Numbered from the stretch's first letter, positions 1 through 5,679 are shown. The stretch: 7,113 bases of DNA from Thermomicrobiaceae bacterium (GCA_007122555.1 SKTL01000463.1:1-7113); one strand, 5' to 3'. Notes: a model not told the origin generated them from the sequence alone. A program made the numbers and translations.

Positions 1-1
1 A

Positions 2-1492
2 TGGGCGCGGAATCTTGATCCAGACGAACAGGCAACGCTGCTCGAAAGCTACGCGCATGAGTGTCACCGCATTGATCGACTTGACGATGCAATCCATGCC
101 TACAGCCAGGCGCTAGAGAGTAGACGCCGAACAGAAGATCGACTGGGCGAAGGGAGAATCCTCAGTTGTCTGGCCTCAGTCTATAGCGCTGCTGGACGAA
201 ACAGCGAAGCCGAATCGGCAAGTAACGAATCGATCCAGACGCTGGAGACGTTGTCCGCGGGTCCTGAACTGGCGGAATCTTACCGCGTAGCAGCTCATCT
301 GCGTATGCTGAATCGTGATACCGCTGATGCCGTTGCCTGGGGTCGACGATCAATTCATCTCGCCCGGAAGTTCGATAACCGGCCTACTCTCATAGGCGCC
401 CAGCAGGCGCTTGGCGCTGCTCTTCTGGTTGCTGGCGACAACGCGGGCATCAAATATCTGCAACGCGCGCTGGATCTGGCGCTCGCGGATGGTAACGATG
501 AGATGGCGGCGCTTGCGTATCGCTTGCTTGGGTCTGGTCTCGGTGAAATGTATGACTTTGATCAAGCGATTCCATGGCTGGAGGAGTGTATTCGTTTCTC
601 CTCTGCGCGTGACAACGACTTGCATCACTGGTACGCGAAGGCCTGGTTGGCGCTGTCAATGGTTTACCGGGGAGAATGGAGCAGGGCAGATCACATAGCG
701 CTTGAAGTTGTTCAGCGACCGTACGTCTCTATCACCAGCCTGATCATGGCCATGGTTGCGCTGGGGCGGCTGCGAACCAGACGCGGTGATCGGGAACTCT
801 GGCCCGTGCTCGACAAGGTGTTGGACCTTGCCCAACGCACCGATACGCTCCAGCGACTGGCTCCGGTTCGCGCCGCCCGCGCCGAGGCTGCCTGGCTCGC
901 CGGCGATATTGAATCAGCGAAGCGGGAATCCATTGCCAGCTATGAGCTCGCCAAAGCACAGCAGCATCACTGGTTCGTGGGAGAACTGGCCTACTGGCAG
1001 TGGAAAGCAGGGGTTGCTGTCAATCTTCCAGGCTGGACCGCTGCCCCCTTTGCACTTCAGATACAAGGAGACTGGGAGTCAGCCGCCCGTGAGTGGGAAG
1101 TAATTGGATGTCCGTACGAAATGGCGAGAGCGTTATCTGAGAGCGTTGATGAGGGTGCGCTTCGGAGAGCTCTGGGCACGTTCTCTGAGCTTGGCGCCCA
1201 ACCAATGGTGTCGATCGTTCAACGAAAGCTCCGGCGGATTGGCGCCCGGAATATCCCGCGTGGACCGCGTTCCACCACTAGAAAGCATCCTGCCGGACTG
1301 ACGCCGCGAGAAGTCGAAGTACTCGATCTTCTCGCCGAAGGACTCAGCAACGCCGGAATAGCTGATCGTCTGTTTGTGTCTTCCAAGACGGTGGAGCACC
1401 ATGTATCTGCGGTGCTGGGCAAGCTGAATGTCCACTCACGAACTGAGGCAGTGCGCCAGGCACAGGAGTTCGACTCAGATCCTCCAGAATAG
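2..1492 (+). CDS. LuxR-family transcriptional regulator, large MalT/LAL-like, 5' end outside window
   Basis: The reading frame is open from base 2 to the TAG at 1490-1492, giving 496 visible residues with no start in the window. An internal TTG at 251 is not the real start, because the 83 codons before it read as the same type of sequence. Visible residues about 10-430 are Ala/Leu-rich paired helices of TPR type (for example around DDAIHAYSQALE and AIKYLQ-like AGIKYLQRALDLA), the sensor region of MalT-like regulators. Residues 432-484 are a complete LuxR-type helix-turn-helix, with GLTPREVEVLDLLAEGLSN, then the recognition helix around SSKTVEHHV, then KLNVHSRTEAV. In this family an ATPase (AAA/NACHT-like) domain normally precedes the TPRs, so the missing part probably carries Walker motifs; that is inference. 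It presumably binds DNA as a multimer after ligand and ATP binding. The ligand is unknown. It lies 110 bp upstream of a DUF4242 gene on the same strand, a plausible target. Confidence 0.9.
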   Translation, partial: WARNLDPDEQATLLESYAHECHRIDRLDDAIHAYSQALESRRRTEDRLGEGRILSCLASVYSAAGRNSEAESASNESIQTLETLSAGPELAESYRVAAHLRMLNRDTADAVAWGRRSIHLARKFDNRPTLIGAQQALGAALLVAGDNAGIKYLQRALDLALADGNDEMAALAYRLLGSGLGEMYDFDQAIPWLEECIRFSSARDNDLHHWYAKAWLALSMVYRGEWSRADHIALEVVQRPYVSITSLIMAMVALGRLRTRRGDRELWPVLDKVLDLAQRTDTLQRLAPVRAARAEAAWLAGDIESAKRESIASYELAKAQQHHWFVGELAYWQWKAGVAVNLPGWTAAPFALQIQGDWESAAREWEVIGCPYEMARALSESVDEGALRRALGTFSELGAQPMVSIVQRKLRRIGARNIPRGPRSTTRKHPAGLTPREVEVLDLLAEGLSNAGIADRLFVSSKTVEHHVSAVLGKLNVHSRTEAVRQAQEFDSDPPE

Positions 1493-1518
1493 GGGTCGCA
1501 CTCGGGGAATATAGGGGT
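1489..1518 (+). repeat. Direct repeat ATAGGGGT, two copies 22 bp apart
   Basis: ATAGGGGT occurs at 1489-1496, overlapping the stop codon of the LuxR-type gene, and again at 1511-1518. The 22-bp period is about two helical turns, so both copies face the same side of the DNA. They precede the DUF4242 gene by about 85-110 bp. MalT-type regulators bind short G-rich direct repeats, so this could be an operator for the adjacent regulator. That link is inference; an 8-mer repeated once could be chance. Confidence 0.35.
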
Positions 1519-1602
1519 GCTCACCGATACGCGCAGCGCAGAGCTTCATCATACTGGTGTCAGTCGGATTTACCCGTTACATATCAGTAAGGAGAAGCTG
1601 CT

Positions 1603-1875
1603 ATGCCCCGCTATTTGGTCGAGCGCACGTTTCCGGACGGACTGGCGATCCCGGTTAACGAGGAAGGCGAAGGCGTCTGTATGAACGTGGTCTCGGCGAA
1701 TGCCAACCACGGAGTGACATGGGTTCATTCCTACGTTCAGAACGACAAGCTGAAAACGTACTGCGTTTACGACGGCCCCAGCCCGGAAGCAATTCGCGAA
1801 GCGGCGGAGTCAACCGGCTTGCCGATTGATCGAATCACGCAAGTGAGCGTGCTTGATCCGTACTTCTACAAGTAG
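1603..1875 (+). CDS. DUF4242 family small protein (SCO4226-like)
   Basis: This is a 90-residue protein. The ATG at 1603 follows GGAG at 1591-1594 with 8 nt spacing, a strong ribosome binding site. It matches the DUF4242 pattern as I know it: N-terminal PRYLVERTFPDGL, central GVTWVHSY (37-44) and CVYDGPSPEAIREAA (54-68), and C-terminal LPIDRITQVSVLDPYFY (73-89). The fold is a small ferredoxin-like alpha/beta barrel, often dimeric. A Streptomyces coelicolor member, SCO4226, has been described as nickel-binding; whether this protein binds metal is unknown, although H36, H42, C26 and C54 are possible ligands. There is no signal peptide or membrane segment, so it is probably cytoplasmic. Its position directly after a LuxR-type regulator suggests that the regulator controls it or that the two respond to the same signal. 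The family is clear; the function is not established. Confidence 0.88.
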   Translation: MPRYLVERTFPDGLAIPVNEEGEGVCMNVVSANANHGVTWVHSYVQNDKLKTYCVYDGPSPEAIREAAESTGLPIDRITQVSVLDPYFYK

Positions 1876-2097
1876 AGAGCCGCGACTGAAGCATCGACAG
1901 CTTGAGCTCGTCGGGGCATCAGTCTCGCGATCAGAGGGCGCACGATGGCTGGCCTGACGGCTTCGGCGGGCGAACTGCTCAGGACTTCGAGGGGACTAAA
2001 TACGTCGCTGTGGGTGAATCCGTCCGCCGGGTTTGCTCAGTGCAGCCCTGAGCCGTCGCGTCCGGAACAGATTCGGCTATCAGCTCTTTATCACAGG

Positions 2098-2125
2098 CGC
2101 GACCGGCCTTTCGGGACCGGTCGCG
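2098..2125. terminator. Perfect 9-bp hairpin between convergent genes, possible bidirectional terminator
   Basis: CGCGACCGG at 2098-2106 is matched exactly by CCGGTCGCG at 2117-2125, with a 10-nt loop. It lies between the convergent ends of the DUF4242 gene (stop at 1875) and the ferredoxin-thioredoxin gene (minus-strand stop at 2152), 26 nt past the latter. Neither side has a clear T-run, so intrinsic termination may be weak. Placement and stem strength favour a terminator over a regulatory site. The remainder of the 276-bp gap (1876-2151) shows no gene that I can support. Confidence 0.55.
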
Positions 2126-2151
2126 TCGGTTCGCAACGAGCGCAAAACTGA

Positions 2152-2865
2152 TTACCGGATAATCTCTTCGTCGTTCGGACTTTGCTGGCTGGCGCCGCCC
2201 TGATGCGTCTGCACTGCGGCGAGGAACTGGTAGGCGAGCGACTGCAATTGCTGCTCGGAGAGCGCCCCCGCGAACGTATCAAGCGCTTGTCCCTGCCAGA
2301 ACAGGGCGGTCGTTGGAAGCGACGTGATCTGATACTGAGCGGCAAGCTGCTGCTCTTCGTCGGTGTTGACTTTGACGAACCGGATGCTGCCCTGATACTG
2401 CTCAGCCAGCTTCTCGAACACGGGGCCCATTTGCTGACACGGTCCGCACCACGGCGCCCAGAAGTCGACGATGACCGGAAGTTCTGACTTGAGAACCAGA
2501 TCATTGAACGTTTCGGTCGTGGCGTTGATTGTCGAACCCTGTCCCGCGGGCTCCGGCTCTGCGTCGTCCTGCTCCTTCTCGGCTTCTTTCAAGGTCCGGC
2601 GTTCCTCGGCGGCTTCTTCTTCGCTCAGCTCTCCGAGGGTCTGTCGTTTCAGGATATCGAATTCGTTATGGTCTGGCGTGTATCGGATTGCGTACTGATC
2701 ACAGAAGTTCACGCACGGTCCCGGACAGTCCCCGCAGAGGGAATCGTCAATCACAACGAGGTTCGCGTCCGAATCGAATGAGAACGCTGTCTGCGGGCAC
2801 ATCTTCGCCGGGAAGCATGCCGCCCAGTTCTTGTCGCACACATTAGGATCGATGACTGCAGGCAT
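2152..2865 (-). CDS. Ferredoxin-like (seven-Cys Fe-S) / thioredoxin fusion protein
   Basis: This is a 237-residue protein with ATG at 2865; AAGGA on the minus strand (2878-2882) lies 12 nt upstream, which is rather far. Residues 1-62 hold seven cysteines: C10, C17, C23 (followed by Pro), C44, C47, C51 and C55. The order resembles 7Fe ferredoxins: C23, C44, C47 and C51 would hold a [4Fe-4S] cluster, and C10, C17 and C55 a [3Fe-4S] cluster. Spacings differ from the standard and D56 replaces the usual Pro. Residues about 79-110 form an acidic Glu/Lys/Pro linker. Residues 111-217 are a complete thioredoxin domain with active site WCGPC (139-143), the preceding DFWAP, VNTDE (166-170) and the cis-Pro in SLPT (182-185). 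A Gln-rich tail follows. There is no signal peptide, so it is probably cytosolic. It could pass electrons from the clusters to the disulfide, but it lacks recognisable ferredoxin:thioredoxin reductase motifs. The thioredoxin call is certain; the cluster assignment is inferred. Confidence 0.9.
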   Translation of the reverse strand: MPAVIDPNVCDKNWAACFPAKMCPQTAFSFDSDANLVVIDDSLCGDCPGPCVNFCDQYAIRYTPDHNEFDILKRQTLGELSEEEAAEERRTLKEAEKEQDDAEPEPAGQGSTINATTETFNDLVLKSELPVIVDFWAPWCGPCQQMGPVFEKLAEQYQGSIRFVKVNTDEEQQLAAQYQITSLPTTALFWQGQALDTFAGALSEQQLQSLAYQFLAAVQTHQGGASQQSPNDEEIIR

Positions 2866-2931
2866 CGGCGCACAGGTCCTTTCTGCTCGCTACCGCCGTT
2901 TATCCACGCCGGGTTGTGCAGAATGTCGCAG

Positions 2932-2987
2932 CGATTGATCACCCGGTCTGGGCATGAGTATAGCGATCAAACGAATCAAATGCCCGG
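2932..2987. repeat. Overlapping inverted repeats upstream of the ferredoxin-thioredoxin gene
   Basis: Two interleaved inverted repeats lie in the 127-bp gap between the glycosyltransferase stop and the ferredoxin-thioredoxin start. CGATTGATC (2932-2940) pairs with GATCAAACG (2965-2973) at 8 of 9 positions. CTGGGCAT (2948-2955) pairs with ATGCCCGG (2980-2987), including one G-T pair. A minus-strand TATACT (2957-2962) sits inside both, a possible -10 element with no convincing -35. The structure could be an operator over the promoter, or the weak end of the upstream transcript. The two hairpins cannot form together. Confidence 0.35.
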
Positions 2988-2992
2988 AATCA

Positions 2993-4315
2993 CTAGCGCG
3001 CAATGCTGATCGGAGCGGGTGTCCTGGCATCAACGAGTTGTTGGTAGACATCGACGACCGAGGAACTGACCATCTGCCAGGAGTAGCGAATAGCGGCGCG
3101 GCGGGCTCCAGCACACATTCGCTTATAGAGTTCTTCATCCGTCAGCGCCTGACGGAGCGCCCCGGCAAGCGCGACTGGATCCGAATGGGGAACCAGGAGT
3201 CCGGACTGGCCGTCACGGATCGTGAACTGAAGTCCGCCGACTCTGGACGCCACGATCGGCGTCCCACAGGCCATTGCTTCGACCGCAACGAGCCCGAAGG
3301 ATTCATACCGGGATGGCACGGTGCAGATATCGACAGCGCTGTAGTAGAGGGGAAGCATTTCTCGCGGCTGAGACCCCCGGAACAGGACATGATCTCGAAC
3401 GCCGAGCTCTTCGGCGTGATCGGTCAGGCGCCGGAGATCATCATCCATTCCGTCGCCCCCGCGTTCGCCATCAATCAGCCCGCCGATGAACACGAGCGTC
3501 GGCGGAGATCCGGCCCAGTCGTGCGAGTTGATCAGGCGCTGAAACCCCTGGAAGAGGGTATCGATTCCTTTGACTGGATCGATTCGGCCCACGAAGAGAA
3601 TGAGCGGACCGTCCGGAAGGTCGAGCTGCTTGCGCGCCTCATCCGGATCGTGTGGCTGAAAGAGTTCCAGATCGACTCCGGGGGGGACCAAATGGATCAG
3701 GTCGGGCGATGCCCCGAGTTTGTGGATCATCTCCTTGCGCTCGTGCGGATTCGCGGCGATTAGTCCGTCGGCAATATCAACCAGACGTCGCTCGATCTGC
3801 AGTCTCAGTGTGGTTTCGCGGTGCTGGTCATTGGCGACCGCGTTCTTCAGGTGCGCCATGGTGTGATACATCTGCACCGTCGGGGCATGCCAGTAGTCCT
3901 TCAGCAGCTGGGAAGCCCATCCGGAGAGCCAGTAATGACCATGAACAACGTCGTACCGTACGCCCTGTTGTAGCGCGAAGAACGCCATATCACTGGCGAA
4001 GTCCGGCATGTGGCAGAAGAGCTCGTCTTTATGGACAGGGTGGGGCGGGCCGGCCTCGACCTGGATCAGGCGGAGCCCATCATCGAGTTCGAGAATGCGA
4101 GGGGTATGCGGGTCGATCCGCCGGGTGAATATGTCGACGTTGACCCCGGTCCGAGACAGCCAGCGGCTGAGCTCGTTGACGTAAACATTCATTCCGCCGC
4201 TGTCGGGTCCGCCGAGTTCGGCAATCGGCGATGTATGGACGCTCAGCATCGCAACGCGATCGATCAGCGGCGACTCAATTGACGGCTCGTTCACACTCTC
4301 AATTGCATCCTGCAC
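2993..4315 (-). CDS. GT4-family glycosyltransferase, MshA / sucrose-phosphate-synthase-like
   Basis: This is a 440-residue GT-B retaining glycosyltransferase. The start used is a GTG at 4315, with GGAG and AAAGG at 4328-4336 about 12 nt upstream; family similarity begins only near residue 20 (RVAMLSVHTSP), so the true start is uncertain. The N-terminal acceptor domain has GGPDSGGMNVYV (35-46) and HGHYW (125-129). The C-terminal nucleotide-sugar domain has PPGVD (211-215), VGRIDPVKG (242-250, with R244 and K249 expected to contact the donor phosphates) and the EX7E pair E338/E346 in YESFGLVAVEAMACGTP. The HTSP...GGMNVYV start is what I associate with MshA, which transfers GlcNAc to inositol phosphate in mycothiol synthesis, and with sucrose-phosphate-synthase relatives. 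Sequence alone does not fix donor or acceptor. There is no signal peptide or membrane span. The ferredoxin-thioredoxin gene follows 127 bp downstream on the same strand. Confidence 0.92.
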   Translation of the reverse strand: MQDAIESVNEPSIESPLIDRVAMLSVHTSPIAELGGPDSGGMNVYVNELSRWLSRTGVNVDIFTRRIDPHTPRILELDDGLRLIQVEAGPPHPVHKDELFCHMPDFASDMAFFALQQGVRYDVVHGHYWLSGWASQLLKDYWHAPTVQMYHTMAHLKNAVANDQHRETTLRLQIERRLVDIADGLIAANPHERKEMIHKLGASPDLIHLVPPGVDLELFQPHDPDEARKQLDLPDGPLILFVGRIDPVKGIDTLFQGFQRLINSHDWAGSPPTLVFIGGLIDGERGGDGMDDDLRRLTDHAEELGVRDHVLFRGSQPREMLPLYYSAVDICTVPSRYESFGLVAVEAMACGTPIVASRVGGLQFTIRDGQSGLLVPHSDPVALAGALRQALTDEELYKRMCAGARRAAIRYSWQMVSSSVVDVYQQLVDARTPAPISIAR

Positions 4316-4416
4316 GCAGTACGTTTGCCTTTCTCCGGACGTGCTCCGTCTGCATCACGCCAACCAGATCTGCGCCGATATCAGTTCCCGGCGAATGACT
4401 GGTCTGACCATCCGAT

Positions 4417-4425
4417 ACTTTAACA
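4417..4425 (-). promoter_or_regulatory. Candidate extended -10 promoter for the glycosyltransferase
   Basis: On the minus strand TGTTAAAGT fits an extended -10 (TGn plus TAAAGT). TAGAAT lies 17 bp upstream (4440-4445) and is only a half match to a -35 box. The site is about 100 bp ahead of the GTG start, downstream of the hpf hairpin, so it would give the glycosyltransferase its own transcript. It was judged by eye only. Confidence 0.3.
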
Positions 4426-4473
4426 CGCATAGGCATGCGATTCTATTCCGCCCGAAGTGACCGAACGCGAAAC

Positions 4474-4497
4474 GTGCGCCGCCCACGGGCAGCGCAC
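4474..4497 (-). terminator. Hairpin terminator after hpf
   Basis: GTGCGC (4474-4479) pairs with GCGCAC (4492-4497), and the stem continues inside with GCC/GGC after one mismatch, leaving a 4-nt CACG loop. It starts 15 nt past the hpf stop codon. On the minus strand the bases after the stem read GTTTCGCGTT, only partly T-rich, so termination may be incomplete. Confidence 0.6.
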
Positions 4498-4512
4498 GGA
4501 TCTGAATCGGCG

Positions 4513-5103
4513 TTACTTGAGTTCCGGCTGAATCACGCCGTACTCACCGTCATGGCGGCGATAAAGCACGTTGATCTGGCCGTCATCCAGATTGAAGAAG
4601 ACGAAGAAATCATGGCCGAGAAGCTCCATTTGCTCGATCGCTTCGATTTCATCCATCGGAAGCACCGAGAATCGCTTGTGCCGGACAGGACTCCGCGGTT
4701 CCCAGTCCTGTTCTTCACCATCGAGCACATCGAATACCTCGTCGGTCGGCGGGGTGTCGACTTCCATCGCCTGATTGGCCTGCGCCCGTCGCCGGCGGCG
4801 GGGAACAAAGATCTTCTTATCACGGTACCGGCGAATCTGGCGCTCCATGCGGTCAACGGCCTGATCGATCGCGACCTTCGGATCGTGGTCTTTCTCCTCA
4901 GTGCGCAGAATCGTCCTGTTCGTGCGGATCGTGAACTGAGCGATAGTCAACTCGCCCCCGCTGCGGCGCTTATCCCCACGGAGCTCCAGTATTGCGTCGA
5001 TGACCGGCTCCTGTACTTTGTGGAGCCGCTCAACACGGGTATCGATGTACTCCTGAAGGCCATCGGTCATCTTGAGATCTCGGGTCTTGATCTGGACGTC
5101 CAT
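4513..5103 (-). CDS. hpf: Ribosome hibernation promoting factor, long form
   Basis: This is a 196-residue protein that dimerises 70S ribosomes into inactive 100S particles in stationary or starved cells. Residues 1-97 are the S30AE (RaiA/HPF) domain: MDVQIKTRDLKMTDGLQEY, ERLHKV and a basic end, QIRRYRDKKI. A linker of about 45 residues starts with an Arg run (RRRRR). Residues 142-194 are the C-terminal dimerisation domain, with HKRFSVLPMDEIEAIEQMELLGHD-type sequence, then FFVFFN and INVLYRRHDGEYGVIQPE. Both domains are complete and the length is normal for long HPF. The frame also has an ATG at 5151, but ATG 5103 is preferred: GGGAG (minus strand, 5109-5113) lies 5 nt upstream, the protein then begins exactly at the family start, and 5151 lies inside the tRNA-Arg terminator hairpin. 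Only 28 bp separate that terminator from the start codon, so the promoter is not obvious. Confidence 0.96.
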   Translation of the reverse strand: MDVQIKTRDLKMTDGLQEYIDTRVERLHKVQEPVIDAILELRGDKRRSGGELTIAQFTIRTNRTILRTEEKDHDPKVAIDQAVDRMERQIRRYRDKKIFVPRRRRRAQANQAMEVDTPPTDEVFDVLDGEEQDWEPRSPVRHKRFSVLPMDEIEAIEQMELLGHDFFVFFNLDDGQINVLYRRHDGEYGVIQPELK

Positions 5104-5107
5104 ACGG

Positions 5108-5117
5108 ACTCCCTTCC
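5108..5117 (-). promoter_or_regulatory. Ribosome binding site fixing the hpf start
   Basis: The minus strand reads GGAAGGGAGT just ahead of ATG 5103, an almost ideal Shine-Dalgarno stretch. No comparable site precedes the alternative ATG at 5151, so the shorter protein is the supported one. Confidence 0.8.
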
Positions 5118-5131
5118 GCCAATATGAGAGG

Positions 5132-5164
5132 AGAAAACCGGTGCTCATCATGCGCGCACCGGTT
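5132..5164 (-). terminator. Intrinsic terminator after tRNA-Arg
   Basis: On the minus strand AACCGGTGC (5164-5156) pairs perfectly with GCACCGGTT (5144-5136) across an 11-nt loop. The second arm runs into a T-rich tail: TTTTCTC counting the last two stem bases, with further pyrimidines after it. It begins 6 nt after the tRNA 3' end. It also lies only 28-32 bp ahead of the hpf start codon, so read-through or an overlapping promoter would be needed for hpf. Confidence 0.8.
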
Positions 5165-5170
5165 AAGCAG

Positions 5171-5244
5171 CGCCCGCGGAGGGACTCGAACCCCCGACCA
5201 CAGGGCTTAGGACGCCCCGGCTCTATCCGCTGAGCTACGCGGGC
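5171..5244 (-). tRNA. tRNA-Arg(CCT)
   Basis: This is a 74-nt cloverleaf read from 5244 down to 5171. The acceptor stem is GCCCGCG/CGCGGGC with discriminator G. The D arm has GCTC...GAGC. The anticodon stem is GGGGC/GCCCT with loop GTCCTAA, so the anticodon is CCT, which reads AGG as arginine. The T arm is GGGGG-TTCGAGT-CCCTC. U33 is present; position 32 is G, which is less usual, and the variable loop counts as 6 nt. CCA is not encoded. It is divergent from tRNA-Pro and followed at once by a terminator. Confidence 0.95.
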
Positions 5245-5278
5245 AGTGATGGACAGATGGTCCGCTCACCGTCGCCGA

Positions 5279-5287
5279 ATTTTACCA
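5279..5287 (-). promoter_or_regulatory. Candidate extended -10 promoter of tRNA-Arg
   Basis: The minus strand reads TGGTAAAAT, an extended -10 about 35 nt upstream of the mature tRNA 5' end, implying a leader of roughly 28 nt. No good -35 is visible at 16-18 bp. The form is the same (TGG followed by a TA-rich hexamer) as at the divergent tRNA-Pro promoter. Confidence 0.45.
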
Positions 5288-5369
5288 TTGGGGGGATATT
5301 CGCAGAACCGGGGCCAGCGTGCGGGTAACGCGTTCGTCTGCTGAATCCGGAGATCCCTTTCATACGACG

Positions 5370-5389
5370 GACTGAGTTTGAAATCAGTC
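5370..5389. repeat. Inverted repeat between the divergent tRNA genes
   Basis: GACTGA (5370-5375) and TCAGTC (5384-5389) are perfect inverted copies around the 8-nt spacer GTTTGAAA. It lies about 100 bp from each tRNA promoter in the 246-bp divergent gap. The lack of a T-run in either direction argues against a terminator. Its role is unknown and it may be chance. I see nothing else in this gap apart from the two promoters. Confidence 0.25.
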
Positions 5390-5466
5390 GATCGATAGCC
5401 AGTCCAGATTCTGGCGCGGCGCCTCATGCATGCTGAGCACGGCTGGTGGCGTGCCGGAAACTTCGC

Positions 5467-5475
5467 TGGTATACT
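5467..5475 (+). promoter_or_regulatory. Extended -10 promoter of tRNA-Pro
   Basis: TGGTATACT combines an extended -10 TG with TATACT, a 5 of 6 match to TATAAT. Transcription would start near 5482, about 9 nt before the mature tRNA. The -35 region is poor, which is common with extended -10 promoters. Confidence 0.5.
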
Positions 5476-5490
5476 CTGCTGAGTCGCATA

Positions 5491-5564
5491 CGGGGAGTGG
5501 CGCAGCCCGGCAGCGCGCCGCGTTCGGGACGCGGAGGTCGGAGGTTCGAATCCTCTCTCCCCGA
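5491..5564 (+). tRNA. tRNA-Pro(CGG)
   Basis: This is a 74-nt cloverleaf. The acceptor stem is CGGGGAG/CTCCCCG with discriminator A; the C1-G72 pair is typical of bacterial tRNA-Pro. The D arm is GCGC...GCGC. The anticodon stem CCGCG/CGCGG encloses the loop TTCGGGA, giving anticodon CGG, which reads CCG. The T arm is GGAGG-TTCGAAT-CCTCT. CCA is not encoded. The antisense frame gives the [15 protein letters not shown] peptide often mis-annotated over tRNAs. Confidence 0.96.
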
Positions 5565-5570
5565 CTGGTC

Positions 5571-5597
5571 AGGCACAGCTGAGAAGCTGTGCCTTTT
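5571..5597 (+). terminator. Intrinsic terminator after tRNA-Pro
   Basis: GGCACAGCT and AGCTGTGCC form a perfect 9-bp stem (10 bp with the flanking A-T) around a GAGA loop, followed by TTTT. It starts 7 nt after the tRNA. It separates the tRNA from selA, which therefore needs its own promoter in 5598-5680. Confidence 0.92.
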
Positions 5598-5612
5598 GTA
5601 TGCAGTTTCACG

Positions 5613-5657
5613 GGTACATTTCCGCTTGCCGGTCCGGGTGCTAGGATTCGGTACATT
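5613..5657 (+). repeat. Direct repeat GGTACATT in the selA leader
   Basis: GGTACATT occurs at 5613-5620 and 5650-5657, each followed within two bases by CGCT. The repeat sits between the tRNA-Pro terminator and the selA ribosome binding site, where a selA promoter must lie. A candidate extended -10, TGCTAGGAT, is at 5639-5647, between the copies. Regulatory meaning is unproven. Confidence 0.25.
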
Positions 5658-5674
5658 GCGCTCGTCCTGCAGCA

Positions 5675-5679
5675 GGGAG
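5675..5679 (+). promoter_or_regulatory. Ribosome binding site fixing the selA GTG start
   Basis: GGGAG lies 8 nt ahead of GTG 5688. The only longer start in this frame, GTG 5589, falls inside the tRNA-Pro terminator stem and has no such site. Confidence 0.8.

Noticed and set aside
1..18. ATG at base 1 as a gene start
   Set aside because: That frame stops within six codons (TGA at 16-18); the real gene is in the next frame and runs in from outside.
1945..2151. 68-residue plus-strand frame with an AGAGGG ribosome-binding-like site
   Set aside because: No recognisable family, low-complexity composition, and its 3' part runs through the perfect hairpin at 2098-2125, so it is probably not a gene.
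2954..3763. 269-residue plus-strand open frame
   Set aside because: It lies antisense to the well-supported GT4 glycosyltransferase and shows no domain of its own; long shadow frames are expected in G+C-rich genes.
5104..5151. Longer N-terminus for Hpf from ATG 5151
   Set aside because: The start falls in the loop of the tRNA-Arg terminator, has no ribosome binding site, and adds 16 residues absent from the family.
5171..5564. Possibility that one of the two tRNAs is tRNA-Sec, given selA nearby
   Set aside because: Anticodons are CCT and CGG, both are 74 nt with short variable loops, and neither has the long variable arm or TCA anticodon of tRNA-Sec.
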